From Chitinispirillales bacterium ANBcel5 (lineage in GTDB: Bacteria > Fibrobacterota > Chitinivibrionia > Chitinivibrionales > Chitinispirillaceae), in NCBI GenBank assembly GCA_029688955.1, contig JARUKZ010000003.1, positions 124,001-188,000 of the forward strand: 64,000 bases of DNA, in the 5' to 3' direction. Below, one piece after another: positions 18,467 through 27,666 of this stretch. The notes under the pieces were generated by a model. That model worked only from the letters and a program-made list of their open reading frames with translations, ran no database searches and was not told the origin of the DNA. The number at the start of each line of letters is the position of its first letter. Position 1 is the first letter of the stretch. Position numbers and translations under genes: made by a program.

Positions 18467-20374
18467 GTGAGTGCTGGGGGATATAAAGAAATCTCTGATT
18501 ACGGGATAATCGGCAATCTCAGAAGCATTGCTCTGGTGGGAAGAGATGGCTCTATCGATTGGTGCTGTTTTCCTCATCTGGACAGTGATGCCTGTTTTGG
18601 TGCACTTTTGGATAATGAGCTGGGTGGGCATTTCTCTGTTAAGTTAAAGAACGGTCTTCTGGGGATTCAAAGATATACCGAAAGCACAAATGTACTTAAA
18701 ACTGTATTGTCAGGAGAGAGTGGGGAGCTGGTCATTACGGATTTTATGCCTCTTAAGGGCAATATTTATACGCCGGGAAAATCAGAATCAAAGAGTGAAA
18801 TCATAAGAATTCTTGAGTGCAGAGGAAGCCGCGCGGAGGTTTTCCTGGAGTGGGCTCCCAGGTTTAACTACGCAAAAAGCAAAACTACCATAGAGCAGGG
18901 CTCTAACGGCTGGATTGCCAGAGGCAGCGGAGGATACCTGATGTCACTGGCCGGTGTAGGTGAGGGGGAGAAATCCACAAGTACAAATAATGGATACGTA
19001 AAAGCGACGTTAAGGATTGATGGTGGGCAAAAACGTGTTATGGTATGCAGGTGGCAGTCCGATGATACGAATATCGATAGGGAGGAGGAGTTTAGAAAGT
19101 TATATGAAACAGAGATGGTATGGAAAGAGTGGGCAAATCAGCAGGGAATAATTGAGAATAAGGACTGGACAGGAAAATATTTTCCTGCGGTGATTCGTTC
19201 AGAGCTGGTATTAAAACTCCTTACTCACAGTGATACAGGCGCGATAGCGGCAGCAGCTACTACCAGTCTTCCGGAAACATTGGGGGGAGTCAGAAACTGG
19301 GATTATCGTTACACCTGGATACGGGACGCGGCTATGACCTCCCAGGCGCTGGTATCGGTAGGCCACACCTATGAGGCTCTTCAGCTTATGGAATGGATGG
19401 AGAAGGTATCCGAGATACGTTCTGAGAAGGACTTTAATCTTCAGATTATGTATGGTATTCATGGCCAGACAGAGCTTGGGGAGTCGGTGCTTGAACATCT
19501 GAGGGGGTATAAAGATTCAAGGCCGGTGCATATAGGCAACGGAGCCGCTTCACAGCTTCAGCTTGAAACTCACGGGGAGCTTTTAAATATCGCCTATGAA
19601 CTGTCCCGAAGAGGAGAAACTCTTAGCCCGTATACCTTGGAATTTTTGGGTAAAACTGCGGACTTTGTAGCTGAAAACTGGAATCGCCCGGATCATGGGA
19701 TATGGGAGATACGAGGACCCATGAGGCATTACACCTACTCGAAGGTAATGTGCAGGGTTGCTCTTCAACGGGCAGTTCATTTAGCCTCCAATTATGGCTT
19801 AAATGGCAGGGCCAAAAGATGGGTTCTTGCAATGGAGCGTATCGATAAGGATATTTTGGAGAAGGGGTATGATCCGGCAGTTGGAGCATTTGTGCAAAGT
19901 TATGAGTCAAAGCACCTTGATGCTTCAAATCTGAGAATAGCTTTGATGGAGTTTTTAGGTCCGGATCATTACATGATTCAAAATACAATCAACAAAACTT
20001 TGCAGGAGCTTACTGAAAATGGGTTAGTATACCGATATTTGTGTGATGATGGATTACCGGGAAAAGAGGGGGCATTTGTAATTTGTACATCCTGGCTTAT
20101 CGATAATTTATCTATTTCAGGCAGAATCGAAGAGGCAACAGAAATGTTTGAATCTTTACTTAATAGGGCAAATCACCTGGGCCTTTTTTCTGAGCAGATA
20201 GACCCCTCAAGCGGTGAGTTTCTGGGCAATTTTCCACAAGCCTTCTCTCATATCGGCCTGATAAACAGCGCTGTTTATCTGGCTTATGGTCAGGGCAGAT
20301 CAACACCTGAACACCATCCTATTGGCACCAAAATGCATAGAAAATTACAGAGTGGTAATCAGAGGAAACTGTAA
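18467..20374 (+). CDS. Glycoside hydrolase family 15 protein (glucoamylase/trehalase-like)
   Basis: 635 residues, starting at a GTG (GTGAGTGCT) with GGAGATAAC upstream. The N-terminal domain (about 1-220; YKEISDYGIIGNLRSIALV, DGSIDWCCFP) is the trehalase-like beta-sandwich of bacterial GH15 enzymes. The C-terminal (alpha/alpha)6 barrel includes NWDYRYTWIRDAAMT, the substrate-site signature, and later acid-rich loops such as DHGIWEIRGP. Enzymes of this form act on alpha-1,4-glucans or trehalose in the cytosol; the sequence does not decide between them. No signal peptide. It follows the LLM gene by 33 bases and is six bases from the next gene, giving a probable three-gene operon. Confidence 0.9.
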   Translation: MSAGGYKEISDYGIIGNLRSIALVGRDGSIDWCCFPHLDSDACFGALLDNELGGHFSVKLKNGLLGIQRYTESTNVLKTVLSGESGELVITDFMPLKGNIYTPGKSESKSEIIRILECRGSRAEVFLEWAPRFNYAKSKTTIEQGSNGWIARGSGGYLMSLAGVGEGEKSTSTNNGYVKATLRIDGGQKRVMVCRWQSDDTNIDREEEFRKLYETEMVWKEWANQQGIIENKDWTGKYFPAVIRSELVLKLLTHSDTGAIAAAATTSLPETLGGVRNWDYRYTWIRDAAMTSQALVSVGHTYEALQLMEWMEKVSEIRSEKDFNLQIMYGIHGQTELGESVLEHLRGYKDSRPVHIGNGAASQLQLETHGELLNIAYELSRRGETLSPYTLEFLGKTADFVAENWNRPDHGIWEIRGPMRHYTYSKVMCRVALQRAVHLASNYGLNGRAKRWVLAMERIDKDILEKGYDPAVGAFVQSYESKHLDASNLRIALMEFLGPDHYMIQNTINKTLQELTENGLVYRYLCDDGLPGKEGAFVICTSWLIDNLSISGRIEEATEMFESLLNRANHLGLFSEQIDPSSGEFLGNFPQAFSHIGLINSAVYLAYGQGRSTPEHHPIGTKMHRKLQSGNQRKL

Positions 20375-20380
20375 GTACCT

Positions 20381-21310
20381 ATGAACTCCAGGAAAAGATT
20401 ACTGTACGCAAGGCTGGTGGGTGTACTTATACTGCTTATATTTTTGTCCTATTCCTATAAAGGATATGAGTCACAGGTGGAAACGTTAGTTTTTCTCGAG
20501 GATAATCTCACATTTAACGATTTTTCTTCAAACAATTCCCTTAGCGGCCGGGATCTGTGGAAAGAGTATGTGCCTTTTGCACAGGAAGTAGTAATCTATA
20601 ATGAAGATAAAAGTGTGACTGAAGCGATGTGGCTTTCCTCTTCTGCCTTGATCAAGCGACCATTACTGGTAGTACTTGGTGACGATAATGGTCATTTAAC
20701 AGACTGGAGTGTTCCGTTTGCTCACTTATCAAAGAAAAACAGGTGGAATTTTATTTTCCCTGATATCAAAACCGGATCTATTAATAAAACCAATCGTAAC
20801 GAAGTGGAAAAAACAGCTCGAAAAATTAAATCCCTGGTAGATTACGCTTCTATTCATAGCAGAGTAGATAGTTCAAGGGTATATATAGTTGGGTTTAATA
20901 CGGGAACGTTAGCAGCTCTTAGTTTCGCATCCCACTATCCACATCTGGTAAGTGCTCTTAGTTTATGGGGAAGTGAATGTATGCAGGATTTAAATGACAG
21001 CATTTTTTCTCTGTTAATTCAAAACCAAAAAGGCGGTCACTCAACCTTTATTCACTTAGCGCATGGGTTACATGACCCTGTAAACGATCCGTATAACACG
21101 CTCTATCTTTTTAAGCGGATTTCCGGAGCGAAGATAAATGGTATAGCAAGATTACTATCTGCTCATGATGAAGAATATGGAGGTGACACAATTTTTGAGT
21201 CACTGGCCGAATATACATACCAAAAAGAGAATATAGCCCTTTTTATTTTCGAAGGGGAACAGGATCTGTTCTACAACATAGCACTACGGCAGTTAGTACG
21301 AAGACCCTAA
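20381..21310 (+). CDS. Membrane-anchored alpha/beta-hydrolase-fold protein lacking the nucleophile
   Basis: 309 residues with one N-terminal membrane anchor (RLVGVLILLIFLSYSY). The rest follows the alpha/beta-hydrolase/esterase fold: LLVVLGDDNG after strand 1, the elbow YIVGFNTGTLAALSFASHYP, and HLAHGLHDPVNDPYNTLYLF, which normally supplies the acid region. In the elbow, Asn replaces the catalytic Ser (G-F-N-T-G instead of G-x-S-x-G), so ordinary serine-hydrolase activity is not expected. It may be a binding or structural derivative. Six bases after the GH15 gene, so likely in the same operon. Confidence 0.7.
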   Translation: MNSRKRLLYARLVGVLILLIFLSYSYKGYESQVETLVFLEDNLTFNDFSSNNSLSGRDLWKEYVPFAQEVVIYNEDKSVTEAMWLSSSALIKRPLLVVLGDDNGHLTDWSVPFAHLSKKNRWNFIFPDIKTGSINKTNRNEVEKTARKIKSLVDYASIHSRVDSSRVYIVGFNTGTLAALSFASHYPHLVSALSLWGSECMQDLNDSIFSLLIQNQKGGHSTFIHLAHGLHDPVNDPYNTLYLFKRISGAKINGIARLLSAHDEEYGGDTIFESLAEYTYQKENIALFIFEGEQDLFYNIALRQLVRRP

Positions 21311-21444
21311 AGTTATTACCCTCTTTAAGATAACAAACAAAATGAAGACCTTTAGTTTACATAGCAAAGAGTGGCATTTTCTTTGCGGACCTATGAAATA
21401 TATAGGTTTCGAACAGATAAATGTATTGTGATATGGAGATAATG

Positions 21445-22290
21445 ATGGTACGAGTGCGAATCTGCACAGTTATGATAATTATAAGTGTTACGATGCTTGG
21501 AATTACTGATGCCGATGTAATGTATGTTCCGGCTCCGGTGGATGTGATAGAGCAGATGCTGGAGATTGCTGATGTTGGGGAAGATGATTTGGTGTATGAT
21601 CTTGGATGTGGGGATGCTCGTATTGCTATAGCAGCAGTCACTCAAAGAGGGGCAAGAGCTGTTGGGATAGATAATGATCGAAACAGGATTAGATTAGCAA
21701 TCAATGAGGCAGAATACTTAGGTATAAAGGAAAAAATACAGTTTGTGCAAGGCGATCTATTTGGCTATCCGGTGACTGAGGCAACAGTGGTAATGATCTA
21801 TTTAGACCGGGAACTCAACCAACGTCTTCGCTATAAATTGTTAAAAGAACTAAGACCGGGATCAAAGGTGGTTTCTCATGAATATTGCATGGAAGACTGG
21901 AGAGCGGATATGATAAAACAGGTCCGTAATTCAAAAGTATATATGTGGATTATACCCGCAAATATTTCGGGTCTGTGGCGATTATATGATGAAGAGCAGG
22001 GCGAAAAAATGTTACATATGCAAGTGGTGCAAAGATTTCAGGATTTAGAAATTGAGGCTACGAGTGCAAAGGGAGAGGCTATACAATTAAAAGGCTCCAG
22101 TTTACAGGGGGCCTCAATGAGGATAATGCTTCAGGGTACAGATAAGCAATACTATCTGTACAGGGCAAAGTTTGATGGAGAAAAAATGGTAGGAGAAGTA
22201 GTAGCAGAAGATGGTACGATGAGGAGGTGGTATGGGGAGCGGGATGAAGGCACGAGGGGTCGGATTTTTTATCCAGCTTCGGGGATTTGA
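21445..22290 (+). CDS. Exported SAM-dependent methyltransferase-fold protein
   Basis: About 281 residues from the ATG at 21445, selected because GGAG lies six bases upstream; the frame extends to 21421. A signal-like N-terminus (ICTVMIIISVTMLGITDADV) is followed by YVPAPVDVIEQMLEIADV and the class I methyltransferase motif I, LVYDLGCGDARIAIAA, then acidic motif II (AVGIDNDRNR) and QGDLFGYP. The family of secreted or periplasmic proteins with this YVPxP...DLGCGDGR layout is common but not well characterised. A second beta-rich domain with an (LKGSSLQGASMRIMLQGTDK) segment follows. Substrate unknown; methylation outside the cytoplasm would need a source of SAM. Confidence 0.7.
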   Translation: MVRVRICTVMIIISVTMLGITDADVMYVPAPVDVIEQMLEIADVGEDDLVYDLGCGDARIAIAAVTQRGARAVGIDNDRNRIRLAINEAEYLGIKEKIQFVQGDLFGYPVTEATVVMIYLDRELNQRLRYKLLKELRPGSKVVSHEYCMEDWRADMIKQVRNSKVYMWIIPANISGLWRLYDEEQGEKMLHMQVVQRFQDLEIEATSAKGEAIQLKGSSLQGASMRIMLQGTDKQYYLYRAKFDGEKMVGEVVAEDGTMRRWYGERDEGTRGRIFYPASGI

Positions 22291-22788
22291 GGAGGTGTTT
22301 GGGGGGGGGGGGGACGGACTGTTTTATTTCCATTATCACTTCAAACCTAGGGACCAAATCATAGGGACGGACTGTTTTATCACCTAATTCCCAAATTGGA
22401 AAAGACGCCTCGTTCATGTAAGCACGCCAATGTATTTATTCAGTTATTCAATTAAAAATTTCTGATCTAATTAGACTATTATTGATTGATGTTATTGGGG
22501 GACGTATTATTGGGGGACGGACTGTTTTATTCCATTATCACTTCAAACCTAGGGACCAAATTATAGGGACGGACTGTTTTATCACCTAATTCCCAAATTG
22601 GTAAACTTGCCTCGTTCATGAAAGTACCCCAAATAGGTTTATTTCAATCATTCAAGTAAAAAGTTTCTGTTCCAATTAGATTAAAGGGATTTATAACCAT
22701 AAGATATCAAAAATAGCAATTATGGCAAAAATATTGCTTATTCGAAATTCAGCAATATAAAAGTACTTAACTGAAATGAGGACACCTC
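22291..22788. repeat. Duplicated 110-bp block with GGGACGGACTGTTTTAT motifs
   Basis: Two copies of a block of about 110 bp (22311-22421 and 22514-22623) are over 90 percent identical by eye. Each contains two copies of GGGACGGACTGTTTTAT (starts 22311, 22364, 22514, 22566) and the shared run CACTTCAAACCTAGGGACC. The first copy is preceded by a run of 13 G (22301-22313). The block lies immediately upstream of the Y1 transposase and matches inverted GTCCGTCCC copies downstream, so these look like the element's terminal repeats. Confidence 0.75.
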
Positions 22789-23766
22789 ATGCCACGCACA
22801 CGACGCTTTGAAGAACCTGGTTCTCTTTATCACATAATGGCTCACTCAATAGAAGGTAAAGATATGTTTTGTGATGATTACGACAGATCCGAATTCCTTC
22901 TAAGGCTTGAAAAAGGGCTAAACAAAACTGGTTTTCAGTGCTACACCTGGACTCTTATGGATAATCATTACCATATGCTGATTAGAACAAACCATTTGAA
23001 ATTGGAAAAACTGATGCGAGGCCTCAACGGAGGGTATGCACAGTATTATAACAAAAAATACAGTAGAACAGGGTATCTGTTTCAGGACAGATTCAAATCA
23101 GTTCTCTGTCAAGATCAGAACTATGCTGCTAATCTGGTTAAATATATCAACTTAAACCCTCTTCGGGCTGGTAAAGTTACATCGATGGAAGAGCTGAAGG
23201 CTTACACATGGTGTGGGCACAGGTTTTTGCTAGGAGAAAACTGTGCGATAGGGGAAAGGTTTCAAAGCCGGGCAGAATGTTTAGGTCGCTTCGGGAAAGA
23301 GGAGAAGGAAGCTGTTAGAAACTATATCCAGTTTTTGCAAGAAAACTATGTGGAAGATGTTGCAGAAGAAGCAGGGATGCTTTCGGAAGTCGAAACACAA
23401 GAGGTTGAAAAGTCATGTAAGGGATGGCCTACAGTTATAGGAGATGCGGATTTCATCAAGAGGGCAATGAAGCGATATCAAAGTGAAATGAACCTAAAGC
23501 ATCGTAAAGCAGATTATCCAATTATACTGGAAAGTACAGCACAATGGGTGTGCAAAGTGCATCAACTGGAAAAGAATGAGTTAAAAAAACGTGGTTGGAA
23601 TAATAACAGATCCAAAGCAAGAATCCGGTTTTGTTACCATTTAAATAAAAAGGAGCTTATCCCACCTTCAATCATCGCAAAATACCTTAAGATCACCATA
23701 AGTCCGGTAACAAGGATGATTGAAATTGGTGATATGTTGTTTAATGAAGAAAGAAATGTGCATTAA
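22789..23766 (+). CDS. REP-associated Y1 (HUH) transposase, RAYT/IS200-like
   Basis: 325 residues. The N-terminal 130 residues are a Y1_Tnp domain: PRTRRFEEPGSLYHIM, the HUH metal motif NHYHML (H60, H62) and a catalytic-Tyr context LVKYINLNPLRAG (Y119). Such single-tyrosine enzymes cut and join single-stranded DNA at hairpin-containing repeats. The C-terminal half (about 180-325) is a helical/basic region of the sort found in RAYT-like proteins. No TnpB or other cargo gene is nearby. The flanking GGGACGGAC/GTCCGTCCC repeats in opposite orientation are probably its substrates. Confidence 0.88.
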   Translation: MPRTRRFEEPGSLYHIMAHSIEGKDMFCDDYDRSEFLLRLEKGLNKTGFQCYTWTLMDNHYHMLIRTNHLKLEKLMRGLNGGYAQYYNKKYSRTGYLFQDRFKSVLCQDQNYAANLVKYINLNPLRAGKVTSMEELKAYTWCGHRFLLGENCAIGERFQSRAECLGRFGKEEKEAVRNYIQFLQENYVEDVAEEAGMLSEVETQEVEKSCKGWPTVIGDADFIKRAMKRYQSEMNLKHRKADYPIILESTAQWVCKVHQLEKNELKKRGWNNNRSKARIRFCYHLNKKELIPPSIIAKYLKITISPVTRMIEIGDMLFNEERNVH

Positions 23767-24458
23767 AAAGCTTTCGCTCAAAAAGTGATGATGCACGGTT
23801 AGGTTGAATAGATATTGAAGATTATTGATCACCCCTCCTAGTTGTTTGACTTCAGTAGAAGTTGCAACCAATTATGCTTATCCTATCTTTGTACTTTGTG
23901 TGGACAACAATACTTATTAGATTTTTAATAGTCCGTCCCCTAAAAGCCCATTCTTAACCGAAAGTGTAAGGCAAAAACCTAAACTCAGTCTAAGTTCAAT
24001 CAACCAGAATTAACAAAAGATTATAACCACAGTTTTCCATAGGCTTGTGTATGTGTAGGATACTGCTGCCAAGTTGGTTTCAAGCATGAGTGTGGTTAGG
24101 TAAGTTATTCAGAAATTAAAGGTCCGTCCCTTAAAAAAGTAATAAAAACTAAAAGCCGTGCTCAGTACTATCCCCTTATCGGCCACAATCACACAGCAAG
24201 GCAAAGAAAAACTTAACAACGCACTTAGCCTGGATTACAAACAAGCTAAGGAATCCAACCACGGCTTTTGAGAAAATCGACGGGTACAACTTTCTATTCA
24301 GTTACTTAGATTGTGGTTGGGTGTTTTACTATTCAGATATTAACAGTCCGTCCCCACCAGAGCTCTCTAAAACCCTGAATCAAAACAAACTACCCCAACC
24401 CCTATCCCTAACCCACCTACACAAAAAAACACCAACCCTTGCTTTATCACTCTTTTTC
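23767..24458. repeat. Downstream inverted GTCCGTCCC repeats and a long-spaced inverted repeat
   Basis: Three copies of GTCCGTCCC (23931, 24122, 24346), the reverse complement of the motif upstream of the transposase, each follow an AT-rich lead-in of the type TTATTAGA/TTATTCAGAAATTAA. Between them, AAAAGCCGTG (24151-24160) and CACGGCTTTT (24260-24269) form a perfect 10-bp inverted repeat spanning 119 bases. No ORF is supported. I interpret this as the right flank of the RAYT element. Confidence 0.65.
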
Positions 24459-24485
24459 CCCTATATTATTATAGTATATATAGGG
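24459..24485 (+). promoter_or_regulatory. Inverted repeat over the cotH leader
   Basis: CCCTATAT (24459-24466) and ATATAGGG (24478-24485) are perfect 8-bp arms around an 11-base centre that itself reads TATTATAGTAT. The right arm includes the only AGGG that could act as a ribosome site for the ATG at 24494. It may be an operator overlapping a -10 element, or a leader hairpin hiding the ribosome site. Confidence 0.4.
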
Positions 24486-24493
24486 AATTAAAA

Positions 24494-26995
24494 ATGAAGG
24501 TGAGCGCCATGAAAAAATCCAATACTGTAGTAAAAGGAATAACTTTTCTGCTACTATGCAATTTAAGCGCTTTTGCTGGGCGGTTCAGCGGTACTGTCGT
24601 AGATTCTGAAACACAAAAGCCCATTCCCGGTGCACTTGTCTCCATAGGGCATACTCAGACCAGAACCACCAGCGATTCTGCCGGATACTTCTCCTTCTCT
24701 ACCTCGGCTACTTCAGCAAGAACGGTTCAGGCACAACAAAATAGGAGTATGAGAGTCGCCTGGTACGGGGGACGGAGAGTCTTTGATTTCTCCAACGCAC
24801 CTCAAATTACATCCTATGAGCTTTTTAATCTTAGTGGAAGATTAGTTCATAGAAAAGAACTGAGCGACAGCAGGGTCGTTTCTCCTCCAAATCTTGCAGG
24901 AAACATTTACATCATTAGACTTATAAACAGTGATATGCAATCCAAAGCATTCAAATGGACTCCCTTTTCCAATCGCTCCTCCTTCACACTACCTGCTGTG
25001 AAGGATAAAGAGATCGCTTCAACAGCACAGGCCGAAGGGCCTTTTCATCTTATATTTAGTCACGATGATTACTATGTGGTGAATCTGACTTTCCCCCGGG
25101 CTGCAGAAGGCGTTCGTATATCTATGCCTCCCGATCCAAGGAGTTTTGTTTTTAATGAAAAGGAGGTAAGGACCTATCGTTTCACAGTAAATGAGCAGGA
25201 TTCACTCTATATGGAGGAAAATGCCTTACTTCAAAACTACGTTCCTGCCAATCTTCAATTTGAAGATCAGGACTGGGGTCAGGTAGGGCTTAGGTATAAA
25301 GGATCGATTGGGTATTCTTTACCGAATTGTTTTGATCCCGACAGAAGCAGTAATCTTCATAAATCAGTGTGTCATAAAATCTCTCTTAAAATCAAATTTG
25401 ATCAGTATAACAGAGATAAGCGTTTTTACGATATGAGACGTTTGAATCTTCATGCCCTCTCTGCAGATCCAACGAAGATGCATGATATTCTGTCCTATGG
25501 ACTCTTCAGAGATATGGGAGTTTTGGGTCCTCGGGTATCCTATGTTAAAATTTATATCAATGATAATTTTGAAGGATTGTTTTTGGCAGTAGAAGAAGTG
25601 GATGGGAGATTTGCCGCATCCCGCTGGCCCTCAAACAGTAACGGGAATATGTATAAAGAGGTATGGCCAACTACCGACAATCCTAACCACTATATCGATG
25701 CGCTCCGTTCAAATAGAAGTGAGCCTGACCCAAATGTGCAGCCGATGATCGATCTGTACCATGCCATTGAAGCTTCAACAGAAGAAACATTCGCGGAGAA
25801 TGTAGGTAAATACCTTAATTTTAACCATCTGCTACGCTATATTGCTGTAGATAGAGCTATTAATGACTGGGATGGCATTATGGGCTGGTATGCAGACCAA
25901 AACCTTCGTTGGTATGGTAATCATAACTTTTACTTCTATCAGGAGGAAGTGGAGGGAGGTAAAATTTGGCTTGTCCCCTGGGATAAAGATCAGACCTTTA
26001 GACGCAGCGATCCGTTTATAGAAGATGCCGGTGTGCCGGATTGGAATGAAGCACCACCAACCTGTTCTGAAGCAATGCCGGTGTGGGGTGGTGGAGGTTG
26101 GGTACTTCCACCAAACTGTGATCCTTTGACCCGTATGCTGGCATCGGTTTTCTGGGATGACTTTGTAAAAATAGGTCACGATTTTTTGCATGATCTCTTT
26201 TCTGCAGAACGGATGATTGGAAAAATTGATACCTATGCTCAAACTATTGATGATATCATAAGAGAGGACCCCGTCGTAGATCACTCAAGCTGGGTTTCTA
26301 ATGTCAATAGTCTTAAAACAACCATTCATATTCTGAGAACAAAATTTGAAAATCATCTCACCGGGTACAAGCCTGTTATTGACACGACAGATTACCAGAA
26401 TCCTTTCCCTGGTACATCAGGTCACCTTCAGCTCGACCATTTGAACAATTTTGAATTCACGGTGGATCCAAATATAAGGTGGGCCTATTCATATGAATCC
26501 AGGAACTCTTTTACCGAAATTTCTCATAATACAGTGAACCCCATATCCGGTGATGCTGATTTTAAACTGTCATTTGAACTACATCCCAGTGGCCACGACA
26601 GCCCATGGAGTGAATGGTGCGGGGCAGGTTTAAACTTTGAAGAGGAGGCAAACCTGAGTGATGTTAAAGAAATTCATCTCAGTATAAGGTCAGACAGGCA
26701 GCGTTCATTGAGAATTTCAGTTAACAGCAGCGAGAGAGAAAGGCTTGGAGCTAAAGAAGACTATGGATGGGATGCAACTGTTAACAACCAAACCCGGACA
26801 ATCATACTTCAAATGAATGAGATAGATTATCCTTCGTGGGGAGACCCCAATAACCCCGATATTGTCAATGAAGTGATTTCGACGGCCAATGCCTTAGCGT
26901 TCTCCCCGGGTGCTCAGTTTGATGCAGCCGGCGAACTTTCCCGAAATCCTGATATAGGGTATCTTCAGGTTGATAATATTCGCTTTGTTAAATAG
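24494..26995 (+). CDS. CotH-kinase family secreted protein
   Basis: 833 residues. A signal peptide (about 1-29) is followed by a carboxypeptidase-regulatory-like domain (about 30-70; FSGTVVDSETQKPIPGALVSIG), a linker with a sorting-like repeat (SYELFNLSGRLVHRK), and a CotH domain (about 240-560; DQDWGQVGLRYKGSIGYS, LYGLFRDMGV-type helix, NDNFEGLFLAVEEVD, WLVPWDKDQTFRR). CotH proteins are secreted, atypical protein kinases best known from spore coats and cellulosomes. A C-terminal beta-sandwich (about 620-833) resembles a carbohydrate-binding domain. The internal ATG at 24509 (MKKSNTV) is an alternative start with AAGGTG upstream. An inverted repeat covers the leader. Confidence 0.85.
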   Translation: MKVSAMKKSNTVVKGITFLLLCNLSAFAGRFSGTVVDSETQKPIPGALVSIGHTQTRTTSDSAGYFSFSTSATSARTVQAQQNRSMRVAWYGGRRVFDFSNAPQITSYELFNLSGRLVHRKELSDSRVVSPPNLAGNIYIIRLINSDMQSKAFKWTPFSNRSSFTLPAVKDKEIASTAQAEGPFHLIFSHDDYYVVNLTFPRAAEGVRISMPPDPRSFVFNEKEVRTYRFTVNEQDSLYMEENALLQNYVPANLQFEDQDWGQVGLRYKGSIGYSLPNCFDPDRSSNLHKSVCHKISLKIKFDQYNRDKRFYDMRRLNLHALSADPTKMHDILSYGLFRDMGVLGPRVSYVKIYINDNFEGLFLAVEEVDGRFAASRWPSNSNGNMYKEVWPTTDNPNHYIDALRSNRSEPDPNVQPMIDLYHAIEASTEETFAENVGKYLNFNHLLRYIAVDRAINDWDGIMGWYADQNLRWYGNHNFYFYQEEVEGGKIWLVPWDKDQTFRRSDPFIEDAGVPDWNEAPPTCSEAMPVWGGGGWVLPPNCDPLTRMLASVFWDDFVKIGHDFLHDLFSAERMIGKIDTYAQTIDDIIREDPVVDHSSWVSNVNSLKTTIHILRTKFENHLTGYKPVIDTTDYQNPFPGTSGHLQLDHLNNFEFTVDPNIRWAYSYESRNSFTEISHNTVNPISGDADFKLSFELHPSGHDSPWSEWCGAGLNFEEEANLSDVKEIHLSIRSDRQRSLRISVNSSERERLGAKEDYGWDATVNNQTRTIILQMNEIDYPSWGDPNNPDIVNEVISTANALAFSPGAQFDAAGELSRNPDIGYLQVDNIRFVK

Positions 26996-27006
26996 AGTTC
27001 AGTGAT

Positions 27007-27055
27007 AATGCAGGTGAACAGAGAGAAACTACTGTCTCGGTCTGTTTCCTGCATT
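27007..27055. terminator. Hairpin between convergent cotH and yjbQ genes
   Basis: AATGCAGG (27007-27014) pairs with CCTGCATT (27048-27055), with an inner imperfect stem of AACAGAG and CTCGGTCTGTT. It lies 11 bases after the CotH stop and about 57 before the yjbQ stop. There is no clear T-run, so it may terminate both directions weakly. Confidence 0.5.
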
Positions 27056-27111
27056 TATCTGTGATGGTACTGTATACTACCTCTTTAAGTTTGAAGCGCC
27101 AGCTTTTTACC

Positions 27112-27528
27112 CTAATCTCCGACAACCTGCACGTACACTTTTCTGTTTCTGGGTCTGTTATCATGGTCTATCACCACAATCTGCTGCCAGGTTCCCAGTG
27201 TCATCTCTCCATCAACGAGTGGTACCGAAATGCCGGGTCCCATAAGGGTGGCTCTCATATGAGAAAACCCATTATCGTCTCCCCAGGTCTGAGAGTGATG
27301 AGAATGCATTGAGCTTGATGCAAGGAACTCAAGCCGTTCCTTAATATCCTGAACAAGTGCAGGTTCATATTCCATAGTTGAAACCGAAGCAGTGGAGCCT
27401 ACGGCAAATACAGCTACAATACCATTTTTTATTCCGGAATCCTCTACGACCTGCTCTACTTCACTACTAAGATCATGAATATCAGAAAAACCCTTGGAAT
27501 TAAATTCAATGGACTTGCCATATACCAT
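27112..27528 (-). CDS. YjbQ/UPF0047 family protein
   Basis: 138 residues, full family length. Conserved blocks are VAVFAVGSTASVSTMEYEP, SSMHSHHSQTWGDDNG with clustered His residues, and TLGTWQQIVVIDHDNRPRNRKV near the C-terminus. The family forms trimers; some members show weak thiamine-phosphate synthase activity but the physiological role is unknown. Monocistronic, convergent with CotH. Confidence 0.9.
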   Translation of the reverse strand: MVYGKSIEFNSKGFSDIHDLSSEVEQVVEDSGIKNGIVAVFAVGSTASVSTMEYEPALVQDIKERLEFLASSSMHSHHSQTWGDDNGFSHMRATLMGPGISVPLVDGEMTLGTWQQIVVIDHDNRPRNRKVYVQVVGD

Positions 27529-27666
27529 TTGCAGACCTCCTGATACTGTATATTAAATGCTTGTGAGGGATTATTTATGAGAGAGATGCTTTTACACTAG
27601 TATAATAAAAAAAAGGAAAGCAGTTGTGAAACTACCTCCCTACTTAAAACTACAGATCCATTACTT

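Noticed and set aside
18467-20374. Trehalose synthase or isomaltase instead of GH15
   Set aside because: The NWDYRYTWIRDAA signature and the two-domain layout are specific to GH15.
21421-21444. Upstream ATG as the start of the methyltransferase-like gene
   Set aside because: GGAG lies after it and before the ATG at 21445, and the signal peptide starts better there.
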